A stretch of 64,000 nucleotides of DNA from Flavobacteriaceae bacterium UBA3611 (GTDB taxonomy: Bacteria > Bacteroidota > Bacteroidia > Flavobacteriales > Flavobacteriaceae), in NCBI GenBank assembly GCA_002375495.1, contig DFLU01000012.1, positions 1 through 64,000 on the forward strand, in the 5' to 3' direction. Made by a program: the position numbers and the translations under genes. How positions within the stretch are numbered: position 1 is the stretch's first letter; each line of letters starts with the position of its first letter. Shown here in pieces: positions 6,864 through 16,016 of this stretch. The notes beneath the pieces are model-generated. The model did not search any database, was not told the origin of the DNA, and saw only the letters and a program-made list of their open reading frames with translations.

Positions 6864-9224
6864 ATGAAATTCCTCACAGGCCTCCTATCTTTTATCTTCG
6901 TCTTGTTCCTTATCTGGTTCAGTTTTTTTAGCTTAATGCCGCAATCGGGTACCTTGGCAACAGCACCACAGACCGAATTTTCTTCCCAACGCGCACTGCA
7001 ACCGCTGAAGGAAATCACCAAAGCACCACATTATCACGGTAGCGAAGAACATACGCGCGTTCGTGAATATTTGGTGGGGCAACTCGAAGATTTAGGGCTC
7101 GAAACTGAAGTTCAAGAAGGTTTTGTACTAAATGAATCTTGGCGTGGTTTGGACAAACCCAAAAATATTGTTGGCATTTGGAAAGGTAGCGGAACTGGAA
7201 AGTCGTTGGTATTACTATCACACTACGACAGTGCTAAAGTGCCTAGTCTTGGTGCTAGCGATGCTGGAAGTGGTATTGTAACCATTTTAGAAAGCCTTCG
7301 TGCGTACAAAGCTGCCGGGAAAACTCCAAAGAACGATATTATTGTGCTCTTTTCAGATGCTGAAGAAATTGGACTAGACGGAGCGCAGCTTTTTGTGAAT
7401 GAACACCCGTTAGCACAAAATGTGGGGCTCGTGCTAAATTTTGAAGCCCGCGGAAGTGGAGGCCCTAGCAATATGATTTTAGAAACCAATGGTGGCAATG
7501 CCAATTTGGTGAAGGCTTTTATTAATGCCAATCCGGAGTATCCCGTTGCTTCTTCTCTCATGTATAGCATCTACAAAATGCTCCCCAACGATACCGACTC
7601 TACGATATTTCGGGAAAAGGGCGACATTGATAGTTTTTTCTTCGCTTTTATAGACGACCATTACGATTACCATACAGCGAACGATACTTTTGAAAATCTA
7701 GACAGAAATACACTGCAACACCAAGGTAGTTACCTCCTACCGCTACTGCATTACTTTGCCGATGCCGATTTAAACATGTTAAAGGCCGATGAAGACTATG
7801 TGTACGTAAACGCTCCTTTTGTAAAGATGATTTCGTACCCTTTTTCATGGATTCTGCCCATGCTCATTATTGCCATTGTGTTGTTTTTTGTGCTTTTATT
7901 TTATGGCTTTTCTAAAGGAAAATTGAACGGAAAAAGCATACTAAGAGGCTTTGGCGCCTTTTTGGCATCGCTTATCATTTGTGGTGCCGTAGGGTACCTT
8001 GGGTGGATGTTACTGAACGTAATCTATCCGCATTACGGTGAAATTCAGCATGGCTTTATGTATAATGGCCATTGGTATATCGCCTTTTTTGTGGTACTCT
8101 CTACCGCTATCGTTTTTAAAGTATACCGAAAATTTAAAATAGATAAACACACCGCTAGTTTTTACGTGGCTCCCTTAACATTTTGGTTGCTTGTTAACAC
8201 GGTCGTTTTTGTACTTCTGAAAGGTGCTGCCTATTGGATTATTCCTGTGTTATTTGCGCTTCTTTCTTTTTTCTTACTGCTGAAACAGGAAAAGCCAAAT
8301 CTGCTGCTCCTTACGTTACTAGCGGCTCCTGCCCTATCTTTTTTCGCTCCGCTCATCCAATTTTTTCCAGTAGGATTGGGGTTAAAAATGCTGGTGATAA
8401 GCTGTGTATTTGTAGTGTTATTATTCGGCTTGCTGCTACCTGTTTTTGGTCGGTATCGATGGAAAAACGGCATTGCGCTTAGCTTGTTTATTTTCGCGAT
8501 AATTCTATTTTTCGTAGCACATGCCAAAAGTGATTTCACTGAAAATCATCAAAAGCCAAACAGCTTAATTTATTACCAAAATAGTGATACCAACGAAAGT
8601 TTTTGGCTCACGTACGATAGCGTGCTCGACCCTTGGACCAAAGGCTATTTAGGTGAAGAACCCGAAGATGCCAGCAACTATGTAACCAATGCTGCCGGCA
8701 GTAAATACAATACTGGGTATCAATTTGCAGCAAAAGCTCCTGCAAAAACGATTGCTCCCTTCGAACTTAGACTAGAAGAAGATAGCACCATCAATGGGCA
8801 ACGAAATGTCACATTTACTGTGATTCCGAAACGTGATGTTCATGAGATCGGACTCTATACCGATGTGAATGTAGCATTTTCAGAATTACGATTTAATGGC
8901 AAGCAGGTTTCCAAAGACACTACCGATAATCGTTTTTACCGTAGAAATTCTAATAGCTTGTTACGCTATTTTGTTGCCGATGATGATTCGTTAGAAGTAT
9001 CCCTTTCAGTAGCTGAAAATACACTGCTTATCTTTAAAGTGCTCGAGTATTCATACGACTTATTGAATCATCCACAATTTTCCATCAACAAGCGGCCAAA
9101 AAACACCATGCCAAAACCTTTTGTAAATACCGATGCTGTTGTTGTAGAGCGTAGTTTTAATGTAAATGATATTCCGAAGAAAGTAAAAGACACCTTACTT
9201 GAAAACACCGCGCCTTATGAATAA
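6864..9224 (+). CDS. Membrane-anchored M28-family zinc aminopeptidase
   Basis: A 786-residue protein with an N-terminal membrane anchor, an M28 peptidase domain (about residues 50-310) and a C-terminal half with roughly eight membrane segments (from about 325 to 560) and a periplasmic beta-rich tail. The zinc and catalytic pattern is visible: H120-Y-D122, D134 in GASDAGSG, E167-E168 in DAEEIG, and a late His in DYHTANDT. This architecture resembles the ER-type peptidase ERMP1/Fxna and similar Bacteroidota proteins. It probably trims peptides in the periplasm. Its TAA stop overlaps the ATG of the next gene, indicating coupling. Confidence 0.92.
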   Translation: MKFLTGLLSFIFVLFLIWFSFFSLMPQSGTLATAPQTEFSSQRALQPLKEITKAPHYHGSEEHTRVREYLVGQLEDLGLETEVQEGFVLNESWRGLDKPKNIVGIWKGSGTGKSLVLLSHYDSAKVPSLGASDAGSGIVTILESLRAYKAAGKTPKNDIIVLFSDAEEIGLDGAQLFVNEHPLAQNVGLVLNFEARGSGGPSNMILETNGGNANLVKAFINANPEYPVASSLMYSIYKMLPNDTDSTIFREKGDIDSFFFAFIDDHYDYHTANDTFENLDRNTLQHQGSYLLPLLHYFADADLNMLKADEDYVYVNAPFVKMISYPFSWILPMLIIAIVLFFVLLFYGFSKGKLNGKSILRGFGAFLASLIICGAVGYLGWMLLNVIYPHYGEIQHGFMYNGHWYIAFFVVLSTAIVFKVYRKFKIDKHTASFYVAPLTFWLLVNTVVFVLLKGAAYWIIPVLFALLSFFLLLKQEKPNLLLLTLLAAPALSFFAPLIQFFPVGLGLKMLVISCVFVVLLFGLLLPVFGRYRWKNGIALSLFIFAIILFFVAHAKSDFTENHQKPNSLIYYQNSDTNESFWLTYDSVLDPWTKGYLGEEPEDASNYVTNAAGSKYNTGYQFAAKAPAKTIAPFELRLEEDSTINGQRNVTFTVIPKRDVHEIGLYTDVNVAFSELRFNGKQVSKDTTDNRFYRRNSNSLLRYFVADDDSLEVSLSVAENTLLIFKVLEYSYDLLNHPQFSINKRPKNTMPKPFVNTDAVVVERSFNVNDIPKKVKDTLLENTAPYE

Positions 9225-10017
9225 ACCAATAGGCATTGCTGGCTTGGGCTGGTTGGGTAAATCGTTGGCTCTCAAGCTAAGCACTTTGGGGTATCAAGTA
9301 AAAGGAACCGTGACCAGCCACGAGAAAGCTACCGAATTCCAAAAAAAGGGAGTCAACGCTTTTCCTATGGAAGTAAGTGAATCGGGCATTACAGGTGAAC
9401 CTGAAGGATTTCTAAAAAACCTCGATACGGTAATTATTATGATCCCTCCAGGACTGCGCCGTAATACCGGAGCCGATTATGTCATGAAAATGACACATTT
9501 ATTGCAGGCTATTGAAAAAGCAAAGATACCAACAGGTATTTTTATAAGTAGCACCTCGGTATATGGAGACGCGCAAGGCACCGTTGATGAAAGTTACCTC
9601 CCAAAACCCGAAAATGAAGCGGGCAGACAATTACTACAAGTGGAGCAGTTATTTTTTACCTCCAGTTGTAACACTTCTATCGTGCGATTTGGTGGACTTG
9701 TAGGCGGAAGCAGGCAACCGGTAAGATACCTTGCAGGGAGAAAAGACCTGTCTGGAGGAAATGCGCCTGTTAACTTAATTCACAGAACAGACTGTATAGG
9801 TATTCTTACGGAAATTTTAAAACAACAAGCCTTCGGCCATATCTTTAATGCTGTCTATCCAAAACATCCGTTAAAAAAGGATTATTACACAAAAAAAGCG
9901 GAATTGCAACAATTAGAACCTCCTACCTTTTCTGCTGATTCAGAGACGCAACACAAAAAAGTAACTTCAACAAACGTCGCCAAGGTGTTGAAGTATGCCT
10001 TTCAAACTGAAATTTAA
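9217..10017 (+). CDS. NAD(P)-binding Rossmann protein, YeeZ-like SDR
   Basis: A 267-residue extended-SDR/epimerase-like protein starting MNKPIGIAGLGWLGKSLA, with a nucleotide-binding GxGxxG at about residues 8-13. Segments such as FISSTSVYGDAQGTVDE and HRTDCIGILTEIL match the YeeZ-type sugar-nucleotide epimerase-like family. The ATG at 9217 overlaps the stop of the M28 peptidase gene and is preferred to the upstream TTG at 9199. The substrate is unknown; coupling to a peptidase gene does not suggest one. Confidence 0.85.
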   Translation: MNKPIGIAGLGWLGKSLALKLSTLGYQVKGTVTSHEKATEFQKKGVNAFPMEVSESGITGEPEGFLKNLDTVIIMIPPGLRRNTGADYVMKMTHLLQAIEKAKIPTGIFISSTSVYGDAQGTVDESYLPKPENEAGRQLLQVEQLFFTSSCNTSIVRFGGLVGGSRQPVRYLAGRKDLSGGNAPVNLIHRTDCIGILTEILKQQAFGHIFNAVYPKHPLKKDYYTKKAELQQLEPPTFSADSETQHKKVTSTNVAKVLKYAFQTEI

Positions 10018-10036
10018 GTCGTTTTTATAAATAGAA

Positions 10037-10163
10037 TGGCGTCTAAAAAATTTTAAACTTTGTTCTGTCAGGTTGAGCGCAGTCGAAACCTCTATTAGTA
10101 GTTAACCAATTATAGTTCTCGACTGCGCTCGAACAGACATCAAGCATTACTTTTTAGACGCCA
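10037..10163. repeat. Nested inverted repeat with 75-bp palindromic element
   Basis: An outer 13-bp perfect inverted repeat (TGGCGTCTAAAAA at 10037-10049, its complement at 10151-10163) encloses an inner element at 10065-10139. The inner arms are GGTTGAGCGCAGTCGAAACC and GTTCTCGACTGCGCTCGAAC, followed by AGACA. The same inner arms with an unrelated spacer recur at 58594-58667. It sits between convergent genes ending at 10017 and 10186. Confidence 0.85.
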
Positions 10164-10185
10164 AATCTTTATACGATAGAAGTTC

Positions 10186-12255
10186 CTACCAAATACGAAC
10201 TCGATCTTCTGGAGCTACGTACATTGGGTCTCCCGGTTGGATATCGAAAGCTTCATAAAAAGCATCAATATTCTTTAGCGGCTCTGTTGCACGGTACATC
10301 CCTGGAGAATGTGAATCTGTTTTTACTTGAGTACGCAATGCTTCCTGACGCATTTTGGTACGCCAAACGGTAGCCCAACTCATAAAGAAACGCTGCTCTG
10401 GTGTAAATCCGTCAATCTTGCCCGGTCTTCCGTTTTCTTCGTAATAACGCTGTAATCCGTCGTAAGCACCAAGCAATCCGCCAAGGTCTCCAATATTTTC
10501 ACCCAAGGTGAACTTTCCGTTAATAAACACACTGTCCATTACCTCAATATTGCTGTATTGTTCTGCCAACTTGTTTCCACGCTCGGTGAATTTTTCAAGA
10601 TCGGCCTCAGTCCACCAATTTACTAAGTTTCCATTGGCATCAAAACGCGACCCACTATCGTCGAACGCATGTGAAATTTCATGGCCAATCACCGCTCCAA
10701 TTCCGCCATAATTTACAGCCTCATCAGCTTTGTAATCGTAAAAAGGAGGTTGTAAAATAGCTGCAGGGAATACAATTTCGTTGTTAAAAGGATTAAAGTA
10801 AGCGTTTACCGTTTGCGGAGACATCCCCCATTCGGTACGGTCTACTGGCTCGTCAATTTTACTGAGGTTGTCTTTTAAGCCCCACTCATTTACGGCCATC
10901 ATATTTTCAAAGTAGGAGTTTCCTTCTTTTACGTCCATGCTTGAGTAATCCTTCCACTTGTCTGGATATCCAATCTTCACGGTAAATTTATCTAACTTCT
11001 CTACCGCTTTCACTTTGGTAGAGTCGCTCATCCAATCTAGATTCATGATGCGCTCTTTGTAGGCTGCAATCACGTTTTCAATCATTTTTTCAGCCTTCTC
11101 TTTTGCTTCCGGTGGAAACTTCGCATCTACATACAATTGGCCAACAGCCTCTCCAACACTTCCATTTACGGTAGCTAATGCGCGCTCGTCTGCTGGGCGT
11201 TGTTGCTTGGCACCACTCAAATACTGGCTGTAAAACTCCCAGTTTGCTCTTTCAATATCGGTAGATAATGCTCCGGCTGCATCGTTTAAGGTCTGCCAAC
11301 GCATTACGGTTTTCCAAAGATCTATATTTTTGTTTGCGAATACATTCTGTACCGTTTTCATATAGGTTGGTTGCATCACGATAAGGGTATCAACTTTTTT
11401 AGTAACACCCAAGTCTTTCAACATTTTTTCCCACTGAATGGCAGGGACCATCTTTTGGATTTGATCTAAGCTACGTGGATTGTTGAAATTTCTGAAATCT
11501 CTGCTCGCTACTTTATCTAATCGCGGCGTTGCTAATTTTGTTTCAAAAGCCAAGATATCTTCTGCCTGCTTTCTTGCTTCTGCTTCAGAATCGCCCAAGT
11601 ACTGTAGCATTCTGGTAATATGATCTACATATTTTGCACGAATCTCTATAGATTTTGCATCGGTATTGGTGTAATAATCACGGTCAGGTAAGCCCAAGCC
11701 TCCAGGGGTGATATACGCCGAATTCATCGAGCTATTGCTAGGGTTTGAAAACGCGGCCAAACCAACAAATGGTTGCGACACATCGATTCGGGTTGCTACT
11801 TCTTGAAAATCTTCAATAGTTTCTATGTTCTTAATTGCGTCGAGCGCTGGTTGTAACGGGGTGATTCCCGCCTCATTTCTAGCTACAGTATCTAATTCTG
11901 AAGCAAAAATAGCCAAGGCCTTTGCCTGATCGGTCTCAGGACCATAGGTTCCGCTCTCTTTCGCATCGCTTAGTAATTGCAACACATCTTTATCTGTAGA
12001 TTTACGTAACACCCCGAAACCACCCCAACGTACCTGATCGTCTGGAATTTCGGTGTTTTTCATCCAGCTACCATTTACGTAGTTGTAAAAGTCTGCTTTC
12101 GGACTCACGGTGGTGTCCATGTTAGAAAGTATAATTCCGCGCTCTTCATCGGCGGCGGCGGCCATAGTTTTATCTGTATCCTTATTATTACAAGAGATAG
12201 TTACGAAAGTAACCGCAGCGATTGCGCACGCAGAAGTGATTACATTTAGTTTCAT
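10186..12255 (-). CDS. M13-family (neprilysin/PepO) zinc metallopeptidase lipoprotein
   Basis: A 689-residue protein with a lipoprotein signal (lipobox TISC, Cys at about residue 22, then NNKDTDK). The C-terminal catalytic domain carries the gluzincin motif HEISH at residues 525-529 and the third zinc ligand in ENIGD at 586-590. NAYFNPFNNEIVFPAAILQPP is the family's substrate-cleft signature, and RVRIW is a typical C-terminal end (family CxxW). It is expected to degrade oligopeptides at the cell surface or in the periplasm. A small lipoprotein gene lies 56 bases upstream in the same direction. Confidence 0.96.
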   Translation of the reverse strand: MKLNVITSACAIAAVTFVTISCNNKDTDKTMAAAADEERGIILSNMDTTVSPKADFYNYVNGSWMKNTEIPDDQVRWGGFGVLRKSTDKDVLQLLSDAKESGTYGPETDQAKALAIFASELDTVARNEAGITPLQPALDAIKNIETIEDFQEVATRIDVSQPFVGLAAFSNPSNSSMNSAYITPGGLGLPDRDYYTNTDAKSIEIRAKYVDHITRMLQYLGDSEAEARKQAEDILAFETKLATPRLDKVASRDFRNFNNPRSLDQIQKMVPAIQWEKMLKDLGVTKKVDTLIVMQPTYMKTVQNVFANKNIDLWKTVMRWQTLNDAAGALSTDIERANWEFYSQYLSGAKQQRPADERALATVNGSVGEAVGQLYVDAKFPPEAKEKAEKMIENVIAAYKERIMNLDWMSDSTKVKAVEKLDKFTVKIGYPDKWKDYSSMDVKEGNSYFENMMAVNEWGLKDNLSKIDEPVDRTEWGMSPQTVNAYFNPFNNEIVFPAAILQPPFYDYKADEAVNYGGIGAVIGHEISHAFDDSGSRFDANGNLVNWWTEADLEKFTERGNKLAEQYSNIEVMDSVFINGKFTLGENIGDLGGLLGAYDGLQRYYEENGRPGKIDGFTPEQRFFMSWATVWRTKMRQEALRTQVKTDSHSPGMYRATEPLKNIDAFYEAFDIQPGDPMYVAPEDRVRIW

Positions 12256-12311
12256 TAATTGGTTTTTAGATTATTGTGTAATTAGTAGGCAAATGATACC
12301 TTTTGTTACAG

Positions 12312-12911
12312 CTAGTTAGAGTTGTTATCTATTATTTCTGCCTGATAGACAGAATCTAAGAAGCGTTGTTGTTTTTCGAGTTCCTTTTTTTCAGTTTCTT
12401 TTAATTCGTCATCTATTTTGTTTTTCTTAAACGTTCGGTTAATTTCAATAAAGAGATTAGCTCCCGCCAGATTCATTTCTTGCAAGCTTTCTTCTAGTTG
12501 CAACGAGTCTAATCGGTCGTAGTTTGCCACCTGCTCCAAGAGTTTGGCACGCGTATTTGCCAATACCATTCTTGCGTACACCGGCCGTGTGTCTAGCGCT
12601 TCAGGTATGTTTTTTAATAAAGAATCGCTCTGGGCACTCATTTGTTCACTTTTGGCCCGTATCACACCAATGGGTTGGTTATTTAAGGTAATGAGATTGG
12701 CTTCCAAATCGTCAAAAACAGACCATTGTGCTGTTTCATTTTTAGCTACTTCAGAAAGTGGAGGCAAGGTGACTAGATTTTTACCATAGCGTGTATTTAC
12801 ATCTTGGGTTTCAGTAGCAGTATCTTTTTCATCTTCGGAAATTTCAGCACAAGAAACAACGATCGTTACAAGCATGAGAACGCCACAAATATGTCTGAAA
12901 GAAAATTTCAT
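12312..12911 (-). CDS. Lipoprotein of unknown function
   Basis: A 199-residue predicted lipoprotein: the signal peptide ends VVSC with Cys at residue 21, followed by AEISEDEKDT. The mature part is mostly helical and charged, with a Lys/Glu-rich C-terminus (KNKIDDELKETEKKELEKQQ) suggesting a coiled coil. I do not recognise a family. It precedes the M13 peptidase gene by 56 bases on the same strand and may share its transcript. Confidence 0.75.
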   Translation of the reverse strand: MKFSFRHICGVLMLVTIVVSCAEISEDEKDTATETQDVNTRYGKNLVTLPPLSEVAKNETAQWSVFDDLEANLITLNNQPIGVIRAKSEQMSAQSDSLLKNIPEALDTRPVYARMVLANTRAKLLEQVANYDRLDSLQLEESLQEMNLAGANLFIEINRTFKKNKIDDELKETEKKELEKQQRFLDSVYQAEIIDNNSN

Positions 12912-12975
12912 CTATAGCAAATAAGAACCACAAATATACAGGTTATGCCCGAGCTGTATGTTAAACAACCACAAA

Positions 12976-13004
12976 TTTGATGAAGGGTATATTGTGTATC
13001 TTTA
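12976..13004 (+). promoter_or_regulatory. Bacteroidota-type promoter (TTTG-17-TATCTTTA)
   Basis: TTTG at 12976-12979 and TATCTTTA at 12997-13004, 17 bases apart, fit the -33/-7 pattern of the Bacteroidota primary sigma factor, 34 bases before the ATG at 13038. Confidence 0.65.
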
Positions 13005-13037
13005 CGGAACTAAAATTGATGAAAAATTCTTCACCCT

Positions 13038-13976
13038 ATGAAAAAACGAATTCTGATTATTGGCGCCTGTGGACAAATAGGTACCGAGCTAACGGCAGCG
13101 CTGCGCAACACCTATGCACCCCACAAAGTAATAGCGAGTGATATTCGGGAAGGCGATGAAGAAATGATGAACAGCGGACCGTTTGAAATTTTGGATGCAA
13201 TGGATTATGATGCCGTTCAGGATGTGGTGATTAAGCACGAGATTACCGAAGTGTATTTGATGGCTGCGATGCTGTCGGCCACGGCAGAAAAGTTTCCGAT
13301 GCGGGCTTGGAATTTAAATATGAATTCGCTTTTTAACATCTTGAACCTCGCGAAAGATGGAAAGATAGAGAAGATATTTTGGCCCTCCAGTATTGCCGTT
13401 TTTGGGCCAACAACTCCTAAAGTGATGACCCCACAACGAACGGTTATGGAACCTAGCACCGTCTACGGAATTAGCAAGCAAACTGGAGAACGTTGGTGCG
13501 AATATTACCACAATAAATATGGCGTAGATGTTCGTAGCATACGCTATCCCGGCCTCATAAGTTACAAAACACTTCCTGGGGGCGGAACTACAGACTATGC
13601 GGTAGATATTTATCACAAAGCAGTGAAGCACAATAAATATATCTGTTTTCTAAATGCGGAAACTACCTTGCCCATGATGTATATGGACGATGCCATTAGA
13701 GCTACCATTGGAATTATGGAAGCACCTGAATCTGACATCGAGATTCGAAATTCATACAATTTGGCGGGTATGAGTTTTCATCCAGAGGCAATAGCCGAAA
13801 GCATTAGAAGTATTCAACCCGGATTTGAAATTTCGTACGACCCAGATTTTAGGCAGGCTATAGCCGATTCTTGGCCGCAGAGCATTGATGATACTGAAGC
13901 CAGAAAAGATTGGGGCTGGAAACACGAGGTGGAGCTGGATGAGATGACTAAGATTATGTTACAGAATTTAAAATAA
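13038..13976 (+). CDS. L-threonine 3-dehydrogenase, SDR type
   Basis: A 312-residue extended short-chain dehydrogenase. The NAD-binding loop is G9-ACGQI-G15 and the catalytic pair is Y143-xxx-K147 in STVYGISKQTGE. The segment PGLISYKTLPGGGTTDYAVDIYHKAV is diagnostic of the epimerase-like threonine dehydrogenases first described in a Flavobacterium, which oxidise L-threonine to 2-amino-3-ketobutyrate with NAD+. Cytoplasmic. It has a good promoter and ends 11 bases before the T9SS cargo gene, so the two may share a transcript. Confidence 0.9.
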   Translation: MKKRILIIGACGQIGTELTAALRNTYAPHKVIASDIREGDEEMMNSGPFEILDAMDYDAVQDVVIKHEITEVYLMAAMLSATAEKFPMRAWNLNMNSLFNILNLAKDGKIEKIFWPSSIAVFGPTTPKVMTPQRTVMEPSTVYGISKQTGERWCEYYHNKYGVDVRSIRYPGLISYKTLPGGGTTDYAVDIYHKAVKHNKYICFLNAETTLPMMYMDDAIRATIGIMEAPESDIEIRNSYNLAGMSFHPEAIAESIRSIQPGFEISYDPDFRQAIADSWPQSIDDTEARKDWGWKHEVELDEMTKIMLQNLK

Positions 13977-13987
13977 GCAAATAATTT

Positions 13988-15553
13988 ATGAAAAAACGAT
14001 ACGATTACTCCAAATGGATTGCACTATTTTTAGTGTTATTTAGTCTTTATTCGCTGCAAGCACAACATACCTTTTCTATTGTTGCTGTAGATCCTGTTAC
14101 GGGTGAAATAGGAAGTGCAGGCGCAACTTGTCTAGACATTGATGATTTAAACGGCGAAGAAGGCGCTTTGGTCATCAGCGATATCATTTTAGGTATCGGC
14201 GCCATTAACACACAAGCCTTTTGGCACCCAACCAATCAAGCAGCTGCTCGGGTACGCATGGAAGCAGGTGATAGTCCGCAAGAAATCCTGGATTGGCTTT
14301 TTACAAACGATCCTGCGCCTGGTTCTAACCAGGATAGGCAATACGGAGTCGTAGATTTAATAGGCGGTGCTGGTGGAACGCCACGATCAGCAGCCTTTAC
14401 AGGAACTAACAACAATAGTGTTGCGAATGATATTGTGGGGCCAAATTATTCAATTCAAGGAAATATTTTAATTTCACAAGCTGTTTTAGACGACATGGAA
14501 TCTGGATTTCTGAACACTTCTGGAACACTTGCCGATAAGTTGATGGGTGCCATGCAGGGTGCCAAACGTATTGGCGCAGACAATAGATGCACCTCTAACC
14601 AAACCAGTTCAAAATCTGCTTTTTTGCGAGTCGCCAAGATAGAAGATTTATATACGAATTACGGACACCTAACGGTCGATTTAAACGTGAGTAAGACCGC
14701 TATGGCCGAAGACCCAATAGACGTACTGCAGACGACCTATGATTTTTACCTAAACAACCCAGGAACCGATTGTAGCACCACCATTGACGCTTTTCCTTAT
14801 ACGGAAAGCTTTGAAGCCGGGTTGGGCGATTGGGAGCAAAACGATAATGATTTGTCCCATGTAGGAAATACAGATTTCGACTGGACTGAAAATATGGGTG
14901 AAACCCCAACAAATGCTACGGGACCCACTGAAGCGTTTGATGGAACAACTTATCTATATACCGAAGCTTCTGGTACCAATGTTGGATTTCCTACAAAGAG
15001 GGCCGTTTTAAATAGTCCGTGTTTCAATTTAAGTGGTTTGACGCAAGCATTTTTTACGTTCAATTACCATATGTTTGGCTCGCAAGTAGGGAACTTGGCG
15101 GTTCGGGTAAACGATGGAAGTGGTTGGACAACTGTATGGTTATTGGAAGGAGACCAAGGCGATGCTTGGGTTTCTGAAAGTATCGATTTGTCTGCGTATG
15201 TTGGGCAGACTATTCAGTTGCGCTTAGACAGCACAACAGCCCTGGGTGAACGAGGAGATGTAGCTGTAGACAACCTCAGGGTTGCCGAAGACCTGTTAAA
15301 TATTCAAGATATTTTGGTCAGCACTGTAGGCATGGCACCAAATCCGGCAACTGATTTGATAACTGTCACTTCTACAAATTTTGAACTAAAGAATATTTCA
15401 GTCTATGATGTAACAGGCAAACAAGTGTTGCAGCAAGTTGCTACTGATACAACTACGATGACAGTAGATCTTCAATCCATTCAACCTGCGTTGTACTTTG
15501 TAAACATTACTACTACCAACGGAACAGTTTTGAAAAAGTTAGTAAAACGTTAG
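13988..15553 (+). CDS. T9SS-exported DUF1028 protein
   Basis: A 521-residue secreted protein. Residues 1-26 are a signal peptide ending LQAQ; about 27-255 form a DUF1028 domain (HTFSIVAVDPVTGEIGSAGATCLD, later RQYGVVDLIGG), related to Ntn-hydrolase folds; about 265-430 look like a jelly-roll MAM/cleaved-adhesin-like domain (ESFEAGLGDWEQND ... SGWTTVWLLEG); the last ~80 residues are a type A T9SS sorting domain (MAPNPATDLITV ... ISVYDVTGKQVLQ ... LVKR). It should be released or surface-anchored through T9SS. Substrate unknown. Confidence 0.9.
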   Translation: MKKRYDYSKWIALFLVLFSLYSLQAQHTFSIVAVDPVTGEIGSAGATCLDIDDLNGEEGALVISDIILGIGAINTQAFWHPTNQAAARVRMEAGDSPQEILDWLFTNDPAPGSNQDRQYGVVDLIGGAGGTPRSAAFTGTNNNSVANDIVGPNYSIQGNILISQAVLDDMESGFLNTSGTLADKLMGAMQGAKRIGADNRCTSNQTSSKSAFLRVAKIEDLYTNYGHLTVDLNVSKTAMAEDPIDVLQTTYDFYLNNPGTDCSTTIDAFPYTESFEAGLGDWEQNDNDLSHVGNTDFDWTENMGETPTNATGPTEAFDGTTYLYTEASGTNVGFPTKRAVLNSPCFNLSGLTQAFFTFNYHMFGSQVGNLAVRVNDGSGWTTVWLLEGDQGDAWVSESIDLSAYVGQTIQLRLDSTTALGERGDVAVDNLRVAEDLLNIQDILVSTVGMAPNPATDLITVTSTNFELKNISVYDVTGKQVLQQVATDTTTMTVDLQSIQPALYFVNITTTNGTVLKKLVKR

Positions 15554-15574
15554 TTGTTATTCTAATTGTTGATC

Positions 15575-15868
15575 TTATAACAAAGCCCATTTAGATTGAA
15601 TGGGCTTTGTTATCATTTCTAGGTATTCTTTCAGGTTTGTGATATACACGCTGCTTTTCATTCTTTTGATGTGTCTTTCAATCGACATCGCCTGTGCCTT
15701 AGAGTCACATTCAAACTTTAAAAACAATCTCCAGTCTCTTGCCTTTCCCGTAAACTTTTTAGAATCGGACGTATCGTGAAATACCATCCGGATATCAAAA
15801 TCAGACGTTTCCCCTGTATAAAACCTGCCAAGCTTTTCAGAATGTAATATGTAGACCCAGTGCGGCAT
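15575..15868 (-). CDS. Small GIY-YIG domain protein
   Basis: A 97-residue single-domain GIY-YIG nuclease of the UvrC/UPF0213-like group: WVYILHS and GRFYTGET give the GIY...YIG strands, followed by the Arg/His of the active-site helix (FDIRMVFHDTSD) and a conserved Glu in ERHIKRMK. The C-terminal QSKWALL is encoded by the bidirectional terminator at 15579-15611, and the ATG is adjacent to the terminator of the upstream tRNA-Asn, so there is almost no room for its own promoter. DNA processing is likely, but these standalone proteins are poorly characterised. Confidence 0.85.
   Translation of the reverse strand: MPHWVYILHSEKLGRFYTGETSDFDIRMVFHDTSDSKKFTGKARDWRLFLKFECDSKAQAMSIERHIKRMKSSVYITNLKEYLEMITKPIQSKWALL
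15579..15611. terminator. Bidirectional terminator between convergent genes
   Basis: A 13-bp perfect stem AACAAAGCCCATT/AATGGGCTTTGTT with a seven-base loop, 26 bases after the T9SS cargo stop. It also encodes the C-terminus of the GIY-YIG protein on the other strand. Confidence 0.85.
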
Positions 15869-15905
15869 AAAAAAATCCCCAGTAAAAATACTGGGGATTA
15901 AAAAA
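15869..15905 (-). terminator. Terminator of tRNA-Asn
   Basis: Stem ATCCCCAGTA/TACTGGGGAT with a four-A loop, followed on the minus strand by a run of seven T residues. It begins two bases after the tRNA 3' end and ends at the ATG of the GIY-YIG gene. Confidence 0.85.
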
Positions 15906-15906
15906 G

Positions 15907-15980
15907 CTCCTCTTCTTGGGCTCGAACCAAGGACCCTCTGATTAACAGTCAGATGCTCTAACCAACTGAGCTAAAGAGGA
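15907..15980 (-). tRNA. tRNA-Asn (GTT)
   Basis: A 74-nt cloverleaf on the minus strand. The acceptor stem is TCCTCTT/AAGAGGA with discriminator G; the D-arm is GCTCAGTTGGTTAGAGC; the anticodon arm is TCTGA-CTGTTAA-TCAGA with anticodon GTT; the T-arm is CTTGG-TTCGAGC-CCAAG. No CCA is encoded. A degraded copy lies immediately upstream at 16017-16114. Confidence 0.97.
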
Positions 15981-16016
15981 ATTTTATTCTCTTTAACTTT
16001 TTTATCTAATTTCATT

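Noticed and set aside
10037..10163. Outer inverted repeat as an intrinsic terminator
   Set aside because: The A/T run is on the loop side of the stem and the arms are 101 bases apart.
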